Program-made: the position numbers and the translations under genes
The notes under the pieces: generated by a model
What the model saw: the letters and a program-made list of their open reading frames with translations, nothing else
Told to the model about the DNA's origin: nothing
Database searches by the model: none
Source of the DNA: Rhodovibrionaceae bacterium
Lineage (GTDB): Bacteria; Pseudomonadota; Alphaproteobacteria; Kiloniellales; DSM-21159
NCBI GenBank assembly: GCA_028282405.1
Contig: JANQIA010000164.1
Location: 1 to 44,693, forward strand
Length of the DNA stretch: 44,693 bases
Reading direction: 5' to 3'
Shown here: one piece after another, positions 27,201 to 35,269 of the stretch
Numbering within the stretch: the first letter of the stretch is position 1
Layout: every line of letters starts with the position of its first letter

Positions 27201-30200
27201 CGGCTGGGGTTACGCAATCCGTGACAACCCGCGGAGCGTGAATGACGGCGAGGACGCCTGGCGGGAGTTCGCCTCGAAGTATCCGAACATCACCTTCACC
27301 TTCAACGGCCACAACTTCATGGGTGGCGCCGAGACCGTGGTGAGCTACGGCGCCGGCGGCAATCCGGTCCACCAGGTCTTCGTGAATTACCAGAACGGTG
27401 CCTGGGCCGGTGTCGAGGGCGTCGGCACGAACGGTGGCAACGGCGCGATGCGCCTGATGGTGATCGACCCGGACAACGACCGCATCACCACCCATACCAA
27501 GGTGGTCGAGCTCGACAGCTACTACGACGCATTCCCGGACCACCAGGAAGTCTTCGAGGGCGTCAACCTCGGCACGCCCGAGCAGATCGCCATCGCCAAG
27601 GCCGGCGAGACCATGACGGTGACCGGCGACGGCATCTCGGCAACGGTCGAGCTCGATCCCTCGGCGACGATCGGCGATACGGCCGGGGCGACTTTCGAGT
27701 GGTTTGCGGCCGATGGCGAGAAGCTGGGCGAGACCGACGGCGGCGTGCTCTCGGTCGATCTCAAGACCGGCACCAACCGCCTGCTGCTGGAGGTCACCGA
27801 CCAGAACGGTAACGTGTCGACCGATGAGAAGGTGGTGATCGTCGAGGCGCCGGACGCGCTCTTGACCGAGACTTTCGACGACGGCGATTTGGCGGGATGG
27901 GGTTCGCCCGCGGGCGACCCCGCCAATCTCTTCGACCTCGGCACCGATCTCGGTTTCTCGCTGCCGTCGATCGGCGGCGTGGCGCAGATCCCGATCACGC
28001 TGCAGTTCGACTCTAGCTTCCGGCCCTACGGCGCCATGACCGGCGAGGTGATGGTCAGCTTCGACGGCGGCCAGAGCTTTTCGACGCTGTTGACGCTCGA
28101 CCCGAATACGGTCCCGGGCGGCTCCAGCTCGCTCGACCGCGCGAACGAGGAGGTCACCCTCGAGGTCTTGGCCCCGAGCAGCGCCAGCGACATCCAGTTC
28201 GCCTGGCGTCTCAGCCAGGCCGACAACGATTGGTGGTGGGCGATCGACAACGTCGAGGTCACCGGCCCGCTGGGCGTCGGCCAGACGCTCCTCGTCGAGA
28301 ATTTCGACGGCCTGCCGCTGCAGGACGTCGTCGACGAGCCCGCACCCGATCCGAACCGCCCGGTCTGGACCCCCACGCCGCCGGCCAACTGGACTCAGGA
28401 GGTTGCGCCTACGACTTCGCAGGGCACCACCGAGTGGCAAGGTTGGACCTTTGCCGACAAGGACTTCTGGATCTCCGTTGCGGGTAATCAGGCGCGCGAC
28501 ACTTTCGCGCTGGGCGAGAACACGCTCGCCATCGCCGATCCCGACGAGTGGGACGACAACAACGCCGGTGCGGCCGGGGACACGGACGAGTTCGACAGCA
28601 CGCTCAAGACCCCGGCGATCGACATCACCGGCATCGGCGGCGGTCAGCCGGCCGGGAGCGAGGCCGGTGTCGTCCGGGTCCCGCCGCTCTCGGGTGTCGA
28701 TGGCCTGCTGGTGACGCCGACCAGCTCCAGCGGCGAGATCGACACCTACAGCCTGATCTTCGACATCCTGCTGACGGAAACGACGCAGAGCTTCACGTCG
28801 CTCTTCCAGACCGACGTGAGCAATGGGGGCGACGCCGAGATCTACCTGCGCAACGATGGTGCCACGGCCAGCATCGGCATTTCCGGGGACTATGACGGCG
28901 CACTGACCTACGGCGAATGGGGCCGGCTCGCACTCGTTTTCGAAACTGACGAGAACGGCCAGCAGTCCCTGTCCAAGTACCTCGACGGCGTCTTCCTCGA
29001 CAGCCAGGTCGTCGACAGCGACGTCTCCGACGGCTCGCGCTGGACGATCGATGCGGACGAAGGCTTCCTGCTGTTCTCCGAACCGAACGGTTTCACTTCG
29101 GAGATCTTCACCAACGCGGTCCACTTCACGCCGGAGGCGCTGGACGCGGCGACCATCGCCGCGCTGGGCGGCGTCGACGTCGATGGGCCGGTGGATGCCG
29201 CCACCAACCCGGAGGCCTTCCAGTTCAACTTCGACAGTGCGCTCGACAGCTTGGACTACGGCACGGCAGGCCTCGCGCCGGTCAGCCTGGCCGGGCCGGA
29301 CGCCACCTCCTACCTGGTCAAGGGCTCCATCTTCGGCAATCCCAACGGCGAAGGCGAAGCGGCGCTCTATCAGCAGTCCAATGGGGCGAATGAGGTCCTG
29401 GTGTGGCTCGGCGAAGGCGCGGAAAGCTGGAGCGACTACGTCTTCGACCTGGTGGTGGAACCGGCGGATAACGATACCATCGGCGCCGTGTTCTACTACC
29501 AGGATGACGAGAACCACTATCGTCTGACCCTGAATCAGGAAGGCGATACCCGCACGCTGTCCAAGTTCGAGGAGGGTGTCGAAACGGTTCTCGCCACGGA
29601 GGCCGGGTCCTATCGTCACTTCGCGGCACAGGATCTGCGCATCGCGGTGCTGGGCAGCGAAATCGTCGTCACGCTGGACGACGAGCTGCTGTTCGACGGA
29701 CCGGTGACCGATGCAAGTCCGCTCGCCGGCGGCACCGTCGGGGTGCTGTCGCAGCTCATGGACCGCGCGATGTTTGACAACATCTCGGTCAATCCGATCG
29801 ACTTGGCCGCACGCGCACTGACCTCCGAGCCCTCCGGTCGCTGGGTCGCGGACCTGGACGGCAACGGGACGGCGACGGTGAACCTGACGGCCGCCGCCAG
29901 CCTCTCGGCCGCCGGTGTGGCCTCCTACGAGTGGCTGGTCGACGGCGAGGTCAGGGCAACCGGCGAGGCGGCGGCGCTGAACCTGGTCCCGGGCGAAACC
30001 ACGGTCACCCTGCGGGTCACCGATACCGACGGCGCGACGTCCGAGGACCGGATCACCGTCGAGGTCGCCGACAGCCGCGCCATCCTGGCGGCGGACGACT
30101 TCGAGGACGGCAATCTTGCCGGTTGGACCATCGTCGACGAGGGCACCCAGGAAGGCCCCTCGGACTGGCAGGTCGTGGACGGCGAGCTCGTGCAGGCCTC

Positions 30201-31035
30201 GGACATCCAGTCGGATCAGCAGGGCACCGGCAGTACCGCGTTCTCCGTGGAAGGCGATGGGCCCTACATCCTGCGCGACGGCACCTATGCGCTCTGGGAT
30301 GAGCCGGATGCACTGGAGTGGACCAACTACGCCCTCGAAGCGACCATCACGCCGAACGATGACGACGGCATCGGGCTGCTGTTCCGCTATACGGACCAGG
30401 ATAACTACTACAAGCTCGAGGCCGACGCACAGACCGGGCTGGTCATGCTGACCCGGCATCTCGACGGCCGAGAGACCATCCTGGCCCGAGGCTACGACGA
30501 CTATACCCCGGGCGAGAGTCAGCACTGGCGCATTGAGGTCAAGGACGGTGTGATCACGCCGTACATCGACGGCAAGAAGGTCTTCGGGACCGAGATCGAG
30601 GACCGGACCTTGGACAGTGGCACGGTGGGTCTCTACGCATGGGCCTCGGAAGACCTCGCCTTTGACGATGTGTTGGTGACCGAGCTTGGTGAAGCGTCCG
30701 GCGTCACCGAGATCGTCGGCACGGACGGCAATGACCGCCTCGTCGGCACCGACGGTGACGACATTCTCAACTCCCTTGGCGGCCGCTCCGATGTCCTGAC
30801 TGGCCTCGCCGGCTCGGACATTTTCGACTTTTCGGACACGACGAGCAACGGCGTTCGGGAGGTCCGGCGCATTACCGACTACAACGAAGAGGAAGACAGT
30901 ATCCTCCTCGGCCCGGACGTAGAGGTCGCACGTGTGCGGGAGACGGGAGTGGGAACGCTCCTGTACCTCGACGGCGACCAAGACCTCATCATCCTGGAAG
31001 GAATCAGCGGCCTCTACAGCGATGGGTTCTTCTAG
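24256..31035 (+). CDS. giant (about 2,259-aa) secreted multidomain protein: LamG/ConA-like modules, calcineurin-like metallophosphoesterase, PKD-like spacers, C-terminal RTX motif
   Basis: MPE motifs FAIIPDTQDY, HVGDIV, AVGNHDQ, DTHSW, FNGHNF. LamG-like repeats at several positions. C-terminal GTDGNDRLVGTDGDDILNSLGGRSDVLTGLAGSDIFDF. Confidence 0.9.
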   Translation: MARDLNGATLGTADETGIPRIDGNDTALFRFSAFAPDEALRLVPGTASLEPISTWALGLDAYIEQPSAAFVSLLQTGDGDGDLFLRDNGDGTAGIGIDGVYDGAVSFDAWNRIVVTVTEEGGNAVLRTYVNGEPVGTQDLGVTDRWDIDPDLGLKLFSDDSGETAGGAVSSVFFSTDVPSPAEVAGLLATVPTADAAGFFPAQPTQSAVEINFDNQDVQPRYGDAEVALDGLGFQTPAAIGDSAIAFSTQFGIEGPGGADIAVLDYAGYAPNEGVLVELPLLSSDLSTYTAVWDIRFDELPGFQSLLQTDVSQGGDGELFIRSDGGIGINGDYDGTVSVDTWHRIAITVEDQNDGTAILSKYLDGAFLDSQTVSADRFTLSAETGFLLLSDNDSETSTGYLGHFGLSEAVLDAAEIAALGGADGDGPFEAVDPVGTRSLTLNFDSSFRPYDSQTGSVLVSLDGGAFTSLLTLDTSTVPGGASALTRVNEAVSLSFEVPEATQTVSFQFAYENADNDWWWAVDNLSVTENGSALFSEDFEGLPLDPFVSPGEGGGDGTDWTNVAPDAWSRDNTTTPTGGVVEFEGWTFLDKNSWVATAEDQGRGQFTLGEGIVAVADGDEYSDLGAIGGDSINVLLTTPDIALPGSDGDSPAAGDEGAPTYQIGFDNYAPTVEFGFGDVAVIDEEPGAPLQDNINDLLITEGEESPEIDLAAVFGAGASNFSVTTSDGSSVEAEIDGTTLTLSGLALGHSDITVTAVAENGGELVENFRAIVAGENAYVFAIIPDTQDYTSNPGIAETFGNMTDWLVEQKDSLAIQHAIHVGDIVQFGAANQWEIAEDAMERLDGEISYTLAVGNHDQQRPGFSSAFSFESDVDTYFTPEQVGATAAQGGGTYDGFDVGEDTFQNGNTYADSIRNHYTTLTTPDGTDWLIFSLEFGMPDDVLRWASEVIENHLDHRVIIDTHSWNGGDGRITPTTEPLNTDNGGWGYAIRDNPRSVNDGEDAWREFASKYPNITFTFNGHNFMGGAETVVSYGAGGNPVHQVFVNYQNGAWAGVEGVGTNGGNGAMRLMVIDPDNDRITTHTKVVELDSYYDAFPDHQEVFEGVNLGTPEQIAIAKAGETMTVTGDGISATVELDPSATIGDTAGATFEWFAADGEKLGETDGGVLSVDLKTGTNRLLLEVTDQNGNVSTDEKVVIVEAPDALLTETFDDGDLAGWGSPAGDPANLFDLGTDLGFSLPSIGGVAQIPITLQFDSSFRPYGAMTGEVMVSFDGGQSFSTLLTLDPNTVPGGSSSLDRANEEVTLEVLAPSSASDIQFAWRLSQADNDWWWAIDNVEVTGPLGVGQTLLVENFDGLPLQDVVDEPAPDPNRPVWTPTPPANWTQEVAPTTSQGTTEWQGWTFADKDFWISVAGNQARDTFALGENTLAIADPDEWDDNNAGAAGDTDEFDSTLKTPAIDITGIGGGQPAGSEAGVVRVPPLSGVDGLLVTPTSSSGEIDTYSLIFDILLTETTQSFTSLFQTDVSNGGDAEIYLRNDGATASIGISGDYDGALTYGEWGRLALVFETDENGQQSLSKYLDGVFLDSQVVDSDVSDGSRWTIDADEGFLLFSEPNGFTSEIFTNAVHFTPEALDAATIAALGGVDVDGPVDAATNPEAFQFNFDSALDSLDYGTAGLAPVSLAGPDATSYLVKGSIFGNPNGEGEAALYQQSNGANEVLVWLGEGAESWSDYVFDLVVEPADNDTIGAVFYYQDDENHYRLTLNQEGDTRTLSKFEEGVETVLATEAGSYRHFAAQDLRIAVLGSEIVVTLDDELLFDGPVTDASPLAGGTVGVLSQLMDRAMFDNISVNPIDLAARALTSEPSGRWVADLDGNGTATVNLTAAASLSAAGVASYEWLVDGEVRATGEAAALNLVPGETTVTLRVTDTDGATSEDRITVEVADSRAILAADDFEDGNLAGWTIVDEGTQEGPSDWQVVDGELVQASDIQSDQQGTGSTAFSVEGDGPYILRDGTYALWDEPDALEWTNYALEATITPNDDDGIGLLFRYTDQDNYYKLEADAQTGLVMLTRHLDGRETILARGYDDYTPGESQHWRIEVKDGVITPYIDGKKVFGTEIEDRTLDSGTVGLYAWASEDLAFDDVLVTELGEASGVTEIVGTDGNDRLVGTDGDDILNSLGGRSDVLTGLAGSDIFDFSDTTSNGVREVRRITDYNEEEDSILLGPDVEVARVRETGVGTLLYLDGDQDLIILEGISGLYSDGFF
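25570..26130 (+). repeat. intragenic repeat copy 1 (FDSSFRPY...DNDWWWA.DN...GWTF.DK.. module)
   Basis: TLNFDSSFRPYDSQTGSVLVSLDGG...VPGGASALTRVNEAVSLSFEV...ADNDWWWAVDNLSVT...FEGLPLD...EGWTFLDKNSWVATA. Confidence 0.85.
27995..28560 (+). repeat. intragenic repeat copy 2 of the same module
   Basis: TLQFDSSFRPYGAMTGEVMVSFDGG...VPGGSSSLDRANEEVTLEVL...ADNDWWWAIDNVEVT...FDGLPLQ...QGWTFADKDFWISVA. Confidence 0.85.
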
Positions 31036-31092
31036 ACGAGGCCGTTCAAACACAACCCGGCGACACGCGTGAAGTGACGAGAGGAGAAAAAG

Positions 31093-31608
31093 ATGAACAA
31101 ACTCCAAGCGGCCATCCTTGGCCTTTTCCTGGCGACCGGCCCATCACAAGTAGCGGCCGTTCCCATTGATACCTCGGACTTCGACAGCCAAACGCGGCTT
31201 GTGGAGACAACGGGGTCTGTCGTCTTCGACGGCTTTGGTGACATATTCATTGCGTCCGATGCCGGGTCGACAGTCAGCGTCGATTCCTTCCTGGTGTCGG
31301 ACCCGACCAATGCGTCTCTCGATTTCGTTGACCTGCCGAGCATCCTCTCGCCGGCCACCGCTGTGTCGATCATGGAGGAGATAGTCGAGTTCTTGTTTGA
31401 GGACGGCGGCGTTGGCTATTTGCTCGTCGTTGATGTGACCGGCGGGGGCGTCGATTTCACGGACGCAACGTCCTTCGTCGACAGCGATGCCTTTATCACG
31501 CTCGATGAGCTGACCCGTGCGGCACCGCTGTCGGTCCCTCCTACGCTTCCGTTGTTGATCGCTGGCGTCGCTGGTCTTGCGCTCATCCGGCGCGCGCGTT
31601 CGTCTTAG
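31093..31608 (+). CDS. small exported protein with PEP-CTERM/VPLPA-CTERM-like C-terminal sorting tail
   Basis: N-terminal signal peptide MNKLQAAILGLFLATGPSQVAA; C-terminus VPPTLPLLIAGVAGLALIRRARSS (Pro motif, TM segment, Arg cluster). Confidence 0.75.
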   Translation: MNKLQAAILGLFLATGPSQVAAVPIDTSDFDSQTRLVETTGSVVFDGFGDIFIASDAGSTVSVDSFLVSDPTNASLDFVDLPSILSPATAVSIMEEIVEFLFEDGGVGYLLVVDVTGGGVDFTDATSFVDSDAFITLDELTRAAPLSVPPTLPLLIAGVAGLALIRRARSS

Positions 31609-31736
31609 AGCTTTATCGGGCTCGATTGAACCATTCTGACGGAGCGCCTTTACGGTCAAGAGAGAAGCAGACTTGTTTCCATCTAGCCTGACAAGGCTTT
31701 GACAAGACCGCCATCGAGGGCGGTGATCGAGGCTTC

Positions 31737-33275
31737 TCAGTCGTACCCGAACGCCTTTATCATGGGCTTGAGCCGGTGCATGTGGGGCTCGAGGTACTGG
31801 CGATAGTGCCGCCAGCGCCCGATCGAATCCCTGTGTATCGGCTGGCGCACCTCGGAGTGGGTCGGCGAATTGACATGCCTGTTCGCGATCTGGCTTCGGT
31901 AGTCCCGAACAGCCTCGTCCCAGGACAGGCCGACCGCGTCGAGTGAGCGCCGGGCTTCCCGCTCGAAGTCGGCGACCACGTCTTCGTAGCGCACCTCGAC
32001 CCAGGTGTCCGCGTCGAGCAGCTCGCGGTAGCGCAGCCAGGCCTCCATCTCGAAGCGATACATCTCGCAGGCCGTCTCCCAACTGAGCAGCATGGCGCTG
32101 GTCTCGGTGAGGCGGAACATGCGGAGAATGCAGCTTACGATCACATCCCGCGGATCGCGCAGGGCGACGATGAAACGCGAGTCTCCAAAGAGGCGCAGCA
32201 AGCCGGGAAGCAAGGAGGTGTGGTTCGGGTTCTTGTCTAGGTGCACCCGTCCGGACAGGGGCTCTCCAAGCGCGGCCGCCATGTAGTCGATGTAGCGCGT
32301 CCTTTCCCGCGCGATGGCCTCGGGCGGGATGGCATTCAGGGTCTCGACCGTCAGCGCGCCGCCGCCGGCCCTGCACAGGCGGGGAAAGATGTCGCGGCTG
32401 AAGACGACCCGCTCGGGCGAGGCGACCAGATCGGGATGGGCGTCGAGGCATCGCTCCAGCAAGGTGGTGCCGGAGCGGGGAAAGCCGATCAGGTGCGCGA
32501 TGCCGGAGCAGCGAGGGTCGGGCGCGAGCGCCGTGCGCTGCCAGGACTCGATGGTGCGGCGATCCAGTCGCTCCGCCAGACGGCCAAGCGCGGCGTTGTT
32601 CGCCCGGGCTCTTGCGATGAGCTGCCCGGTCTGGGGTAGGCCGAGAACGAGGGCATGCGCCCGGCCGATGGCCTTGGCCGCGGCCTCGTAGTCGCCCTCG
32701 GCATCTCTGATGTGGCAGAGCTCTGACCAGGCTTCGGATTGGACGCGGATATCGAGGTCTTCTTTTGTCAGCGAAGCGAAGGTCGCTTCGGCATCTCGGA
32801 AATGGCCTATTCGCCGCAGAATGCGACCGCGCACCAGCTTGGGCTCCGGCGCCCCTGGGGCTTCGCGAATGCAGGCTTCGATGGCGGAAAGCGCATCGTC
32901 GAGGCGTCCCGATTGTTCATAGAGCACCGCCAACTCGGCCCGTATGGCCGGCGGCACCTGCTCTTGCCGTTCCAGCAGTTCGATCGCCCGCTGTTGCCGG
33001 AAGATGCGCGCATAGCTCTGGGCGATGACCGGGGAGACGCGACCGTCAGCCCCGCCCAGGCGCGTGGCTTCTTCGAGCAGTTGTTCTGCGCGCAGGATCT
33101 CGTGCCGGCCGCCGAAGGCGCGCGCAGCTTCGAGAAGGGCGCGCACGTTCTCCGGCCGTTCGCGGAGCGCCGCATCGAAAGCCTGAAGCGCCGCGTCGAG
33201 GTCGTGCTTGGCCCAAAGCGCCCGCGCCTTCTGCAGCGCGCCGAAGTCGGAGAGCTGCTCGGCAGAAACAATCAT
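31737..33275 (-). CDS. TPR-containing sulfotransferase family protein
   Basis: N-terminal TPR-like helices; GIAHLIGFPRSGTTLLERCLDAHPDLV (PAPS-binding 5'-loop), FIVALRDPRDVIVSC (3'-loop), HLDKNPNHTSLLPGL. Confidence 0.9.
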   Translation of the reverse strand: MIVSAEQLSDFGALQKARALWAKHDLDAALQAFDAALRERPENVRALLEAARAFGGRHEILRAEQLLEEATRLGGADGRVSPVIAQSYARIFRQQRAIELLERQEQVPPAIRAELAVLYEQSGRLDDALSAIEACIREAPGAPEPKLVRGRILRRIGHFRDAEATFASLTKEDLDIRVQSEAWSELCHIRDAEGDYEAAAKAIGRAHALVLGLPQTGQLIARARANNAALGRLAERLDRRTIESWQRTALAPDPRCSGIAHLIGFPRSGTTLLERCLDAHPDLVASPERVVFSRDIFPRLCRAGGGALTVETLNAIPPEAIARERTRYIDYMAAALGEPLSGRVHLDKNPNHTSLLPGLLRLFGDSRFIVALRDPRDVIVSCILRMFRLTETSAMLLSWETACEMYRFEMEAWLRYRELLDADTWVEVRYEDVVADFEREARRSLDAVGLSWDEAVRDYRSQIANRHVNSPTHSEVRQPIHRDSIGRWRHYRQYLEPHMHRLKPMIKAFGYD

Positions 33276-33464
33276 CCACTGGCCATCCCGAGCGACAGCT
33301 CCTCCAAGAAACGATCTATGGGCCGTTTTGAATCACGCGCAAAGCCGGCGCAGGTTGGCCTGTTGGCCGGGTGCACAGCGACCGAGCGTTCGGTCCGCCG
33401 CGCATGGTAGTGGGGTCCTCACCAGGTGCAAGAAGAGCTTCGGGTGGTAGACGGGCGTCAGAGG

Positions 33465-34361
33465 TCAGGGCGCATCCGCAGGGCCGAACGACCCGATAAG
33501 CCATGTCCGGAACCGCTTTACGAAGTCCAGGTGGGCGGCGTGGTCGGGGACGACGACCACGTAGGGCTGGACCGAAGGAATGCTCCGTTCGAGCGGAGCG
33601 ACCAGCTCGCCCCGGTCGATCATGTCGCGCAGCAGGAGCCGGTGCCCCATGGCGACGCCGCCGCCTGCGCGCGCCGTGTCGATCGCCATGCTGTAGTGGG
33701 TGAAGAACTGACCGTCCCCGCCCAGCCTGTCCGCGACACCCGCATCCGTCAGCCATCTCGGCCAATCGTCCGACCAATAAGTGTCGTGGAGCAAGACGCA
33801 GCGCGCGAGATCCTCGGCTGTTCGGATTGCGTGAAGCTCCGCGTATTCCGGCGTGCAAACGGGCGTCAGCGCGTCATGTCCGAGCAGGGTCGATGTCAGC
33901 CCGCTCTGCGCGGTCGCCCCGTAGCGAATGCCGATCTGCGCGTCCGATTTTGCAAAGTCGACAACCTCCGCCTCGGCCGCGATCACGATGTCCAAGTGGG
34001 CCGCCGATTTCTGGAACTGCGGCAGGCGCGGCACGAGCCAGAGCGCCGCGAAGGCGGGCAGGACGGTCAACTTCAGTTGCCCGCGAAGGCGCGAGCCGGC
34101 GAGCCGTTCGGTCTCCGCCTCGAGGATGTTGAAGGCGTTTCTCGCTGCAGAGTGATACCGCCGGCCGGCGTCCGTCAGGGCCACGCGTCGACCAACTCTT
34201 CTAAACAAAGAAATTCCGAGATACTGCTCCAGATGACTGACCTGCTGGCTGACAGCGCCTTTCGATACCCTCAGCTCGTCTGCGGCCTGGGAGAAACTCT
34301 CGAACTCGGCGGCCAGCTCGAAATAGCGTACCGCCTTCAAGGGAGGCATCAGCCTTGTCAT
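33465..34361 (-). CDS. LysR-family transcriptional regulator (GcvA-like)
   Basis: MPPLKAVRYFELAAEFESFSQAADELRVSKGAVSQQVSHLEQYLGISLFRRVGRRVALTDAGR. Confidence 0.94.
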   Translation of the reverse strand: MTRLMPPLKAVRYFELAAEFESFSQAADELRVSKGAVSQQVSHLEQYLGISLFRRVGRRVALTDAGRRYHSAARNAFNILEAETERLAGSRLRGQLKLTVLPAFAALWLVPRLPQFQKSAAHLDIVIAAEAEVVDFAKSDAQIGIRYGATAQSGLTSTLLGHDALTPVCTPEYAELHAIRTAEDLARCVLLHDTYWSDDWPRWLTDAGVADRLGGDGQFFTHYSMAIDTARAGGGVAMGHRLLLRDMIDRGELVAPLERSIPSVQPYVVVVPDHAAHLDFVKRFRTWLIGSFGPADAP

Positions 34362-34375
34362 CGTTTAGAAAACCT

Positions 34376-34392
34376 ATTCTGTAGTACAGAAT
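34376..34392. promoter_or_regulatory. perfect 17-bp palindrome, LysR (T-N11-A) operator candidate
   Basis: ATTCTGTA-G-TACAGAAT, 15 bp upstream of the LysR ATG, in the divergent LysR/oxygenase promoter region. Confidence 0.75.
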
Positions 34393-34465
34393 CTCGTTAT
34401 TGATGTTGTCGCCGATTGCGTCAAACCTGACCCGGGTGGTGAGCCCAAGACAGCCGGAGGCGAAC

Positions 34466-35269
34466 ATGCAGTTGAGCGACCAGCAGCTTCGAGACCTTGA
34501 AACGGACGGGTTCCTCATCTTGCCTGACTGCTTCACCCAGGCCGAGGTCGAGGCGATCCGCGGTCGCCTGCCGCGCCTCTTTTCCGAGGACAGCGAAGCC
34601 AACATCATCGAGCGCCATTCCGGTGAGGTCCGCACGGCGATGGGGCTGCACCTGCGCGACGCGCTGTTCGCCGACCTGGTCCGTCACCCGCGGCTGATCC
34701 AGCCTGCGCTTCAAGTGCTCCAAGAGCCGGTCTACGTTCAGCAGGTCAAGGTGAACGTCAAAGCGGCCTTCTCCGGCGAGGTCTGGCAGTGGCACAACGA
34801 CTTTGCGACCCATCACCAGGAAGACGGGGTGACGCTGCCGCTGGCGCTGAACCTGCACATCCTCCTGGACGAGGTGTCGGAGTTCAACGGGCCGCTCTAC
34901 TTCCTGCCGGGCTCGCATCGTGCCGACGAGCACCCCTCACGCCTGGACGACGAAACCACCAGCTATCCCCTTTGGGTGACCGATCTCGACCGCGTCCGCG
35001 ACATGGCGAACAGGTTCGGCATGGTCTCGGCGACCGGCAAGCCCGGCACCGTCCTGATCTTCCACGACACGCTGCTGCACGGCTCGCCCAACAACATGTC
35101 GCCCTGGGACCGCTCGATTTTCTCCTTGATCGTCAATCCCGTCTCGAATGCCTACACCGCCCCCACGCGGCCCGACCACAAGCACCACCGGGATCTGACG
35201 CCGATCGCGCCTCTCGCCGACGATTGCCTCGCGCGTTACGGGACGCCGGCCGCGGCGCTGTCGGCATGA
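34466..35269 (+). CDS. phytanoyl-CoA dioxygenase (PhyH/EctD-like Fe(II)/2-oxoglutarate oxygenase)
   Basis: LRDLETDGFLILPDCFTQAEVEAIR; WQWHNDFATHHQEDG (HxD); LIFHDTLLHGSPNNMSPWDRSIFSLIVNP. Confidence 0.9.
   Translation: MQLSDQQLRDLETDGFLILPDCFTQAEVEAIRGRLPRLFSEDSEANIIERHSGEVRTAMGLHLRDALFADLVRHPRLIQPALQVLQEPVYVQQVKVNVKAAFSGEVWQWHNDFATHHQEDGVTLPLALNLHILLDEVSEFNGPLYFLPGSHRADEHPSRLDDETTSYPLWVTDLDRVRDMANRFGMVSATGKPGTVLIFHDTLLHGSPNNMSPWDRSIFSLIVNPVSNAYTAPTRPDHKHHRDLTPIAPLADDCLARYGTPAAALSA

Noticed and set aside
26017-31107. 1,696-aa open frame antisense to the giant gene
   Set aside because: Composition is R/H/D/V/G-rich with no recognisable domain, and the sense frame carries clear MPE, LamG and RTX motifs. 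Long antisense frames are expected in high-GC genes with strong third-position bias.
31707-31724. ACCGCC-ATCGAG-GGCGGT small hairpin in the convergent region
   Set aside because: Only 6 bp with no U-tract; too weak to call a terminator.
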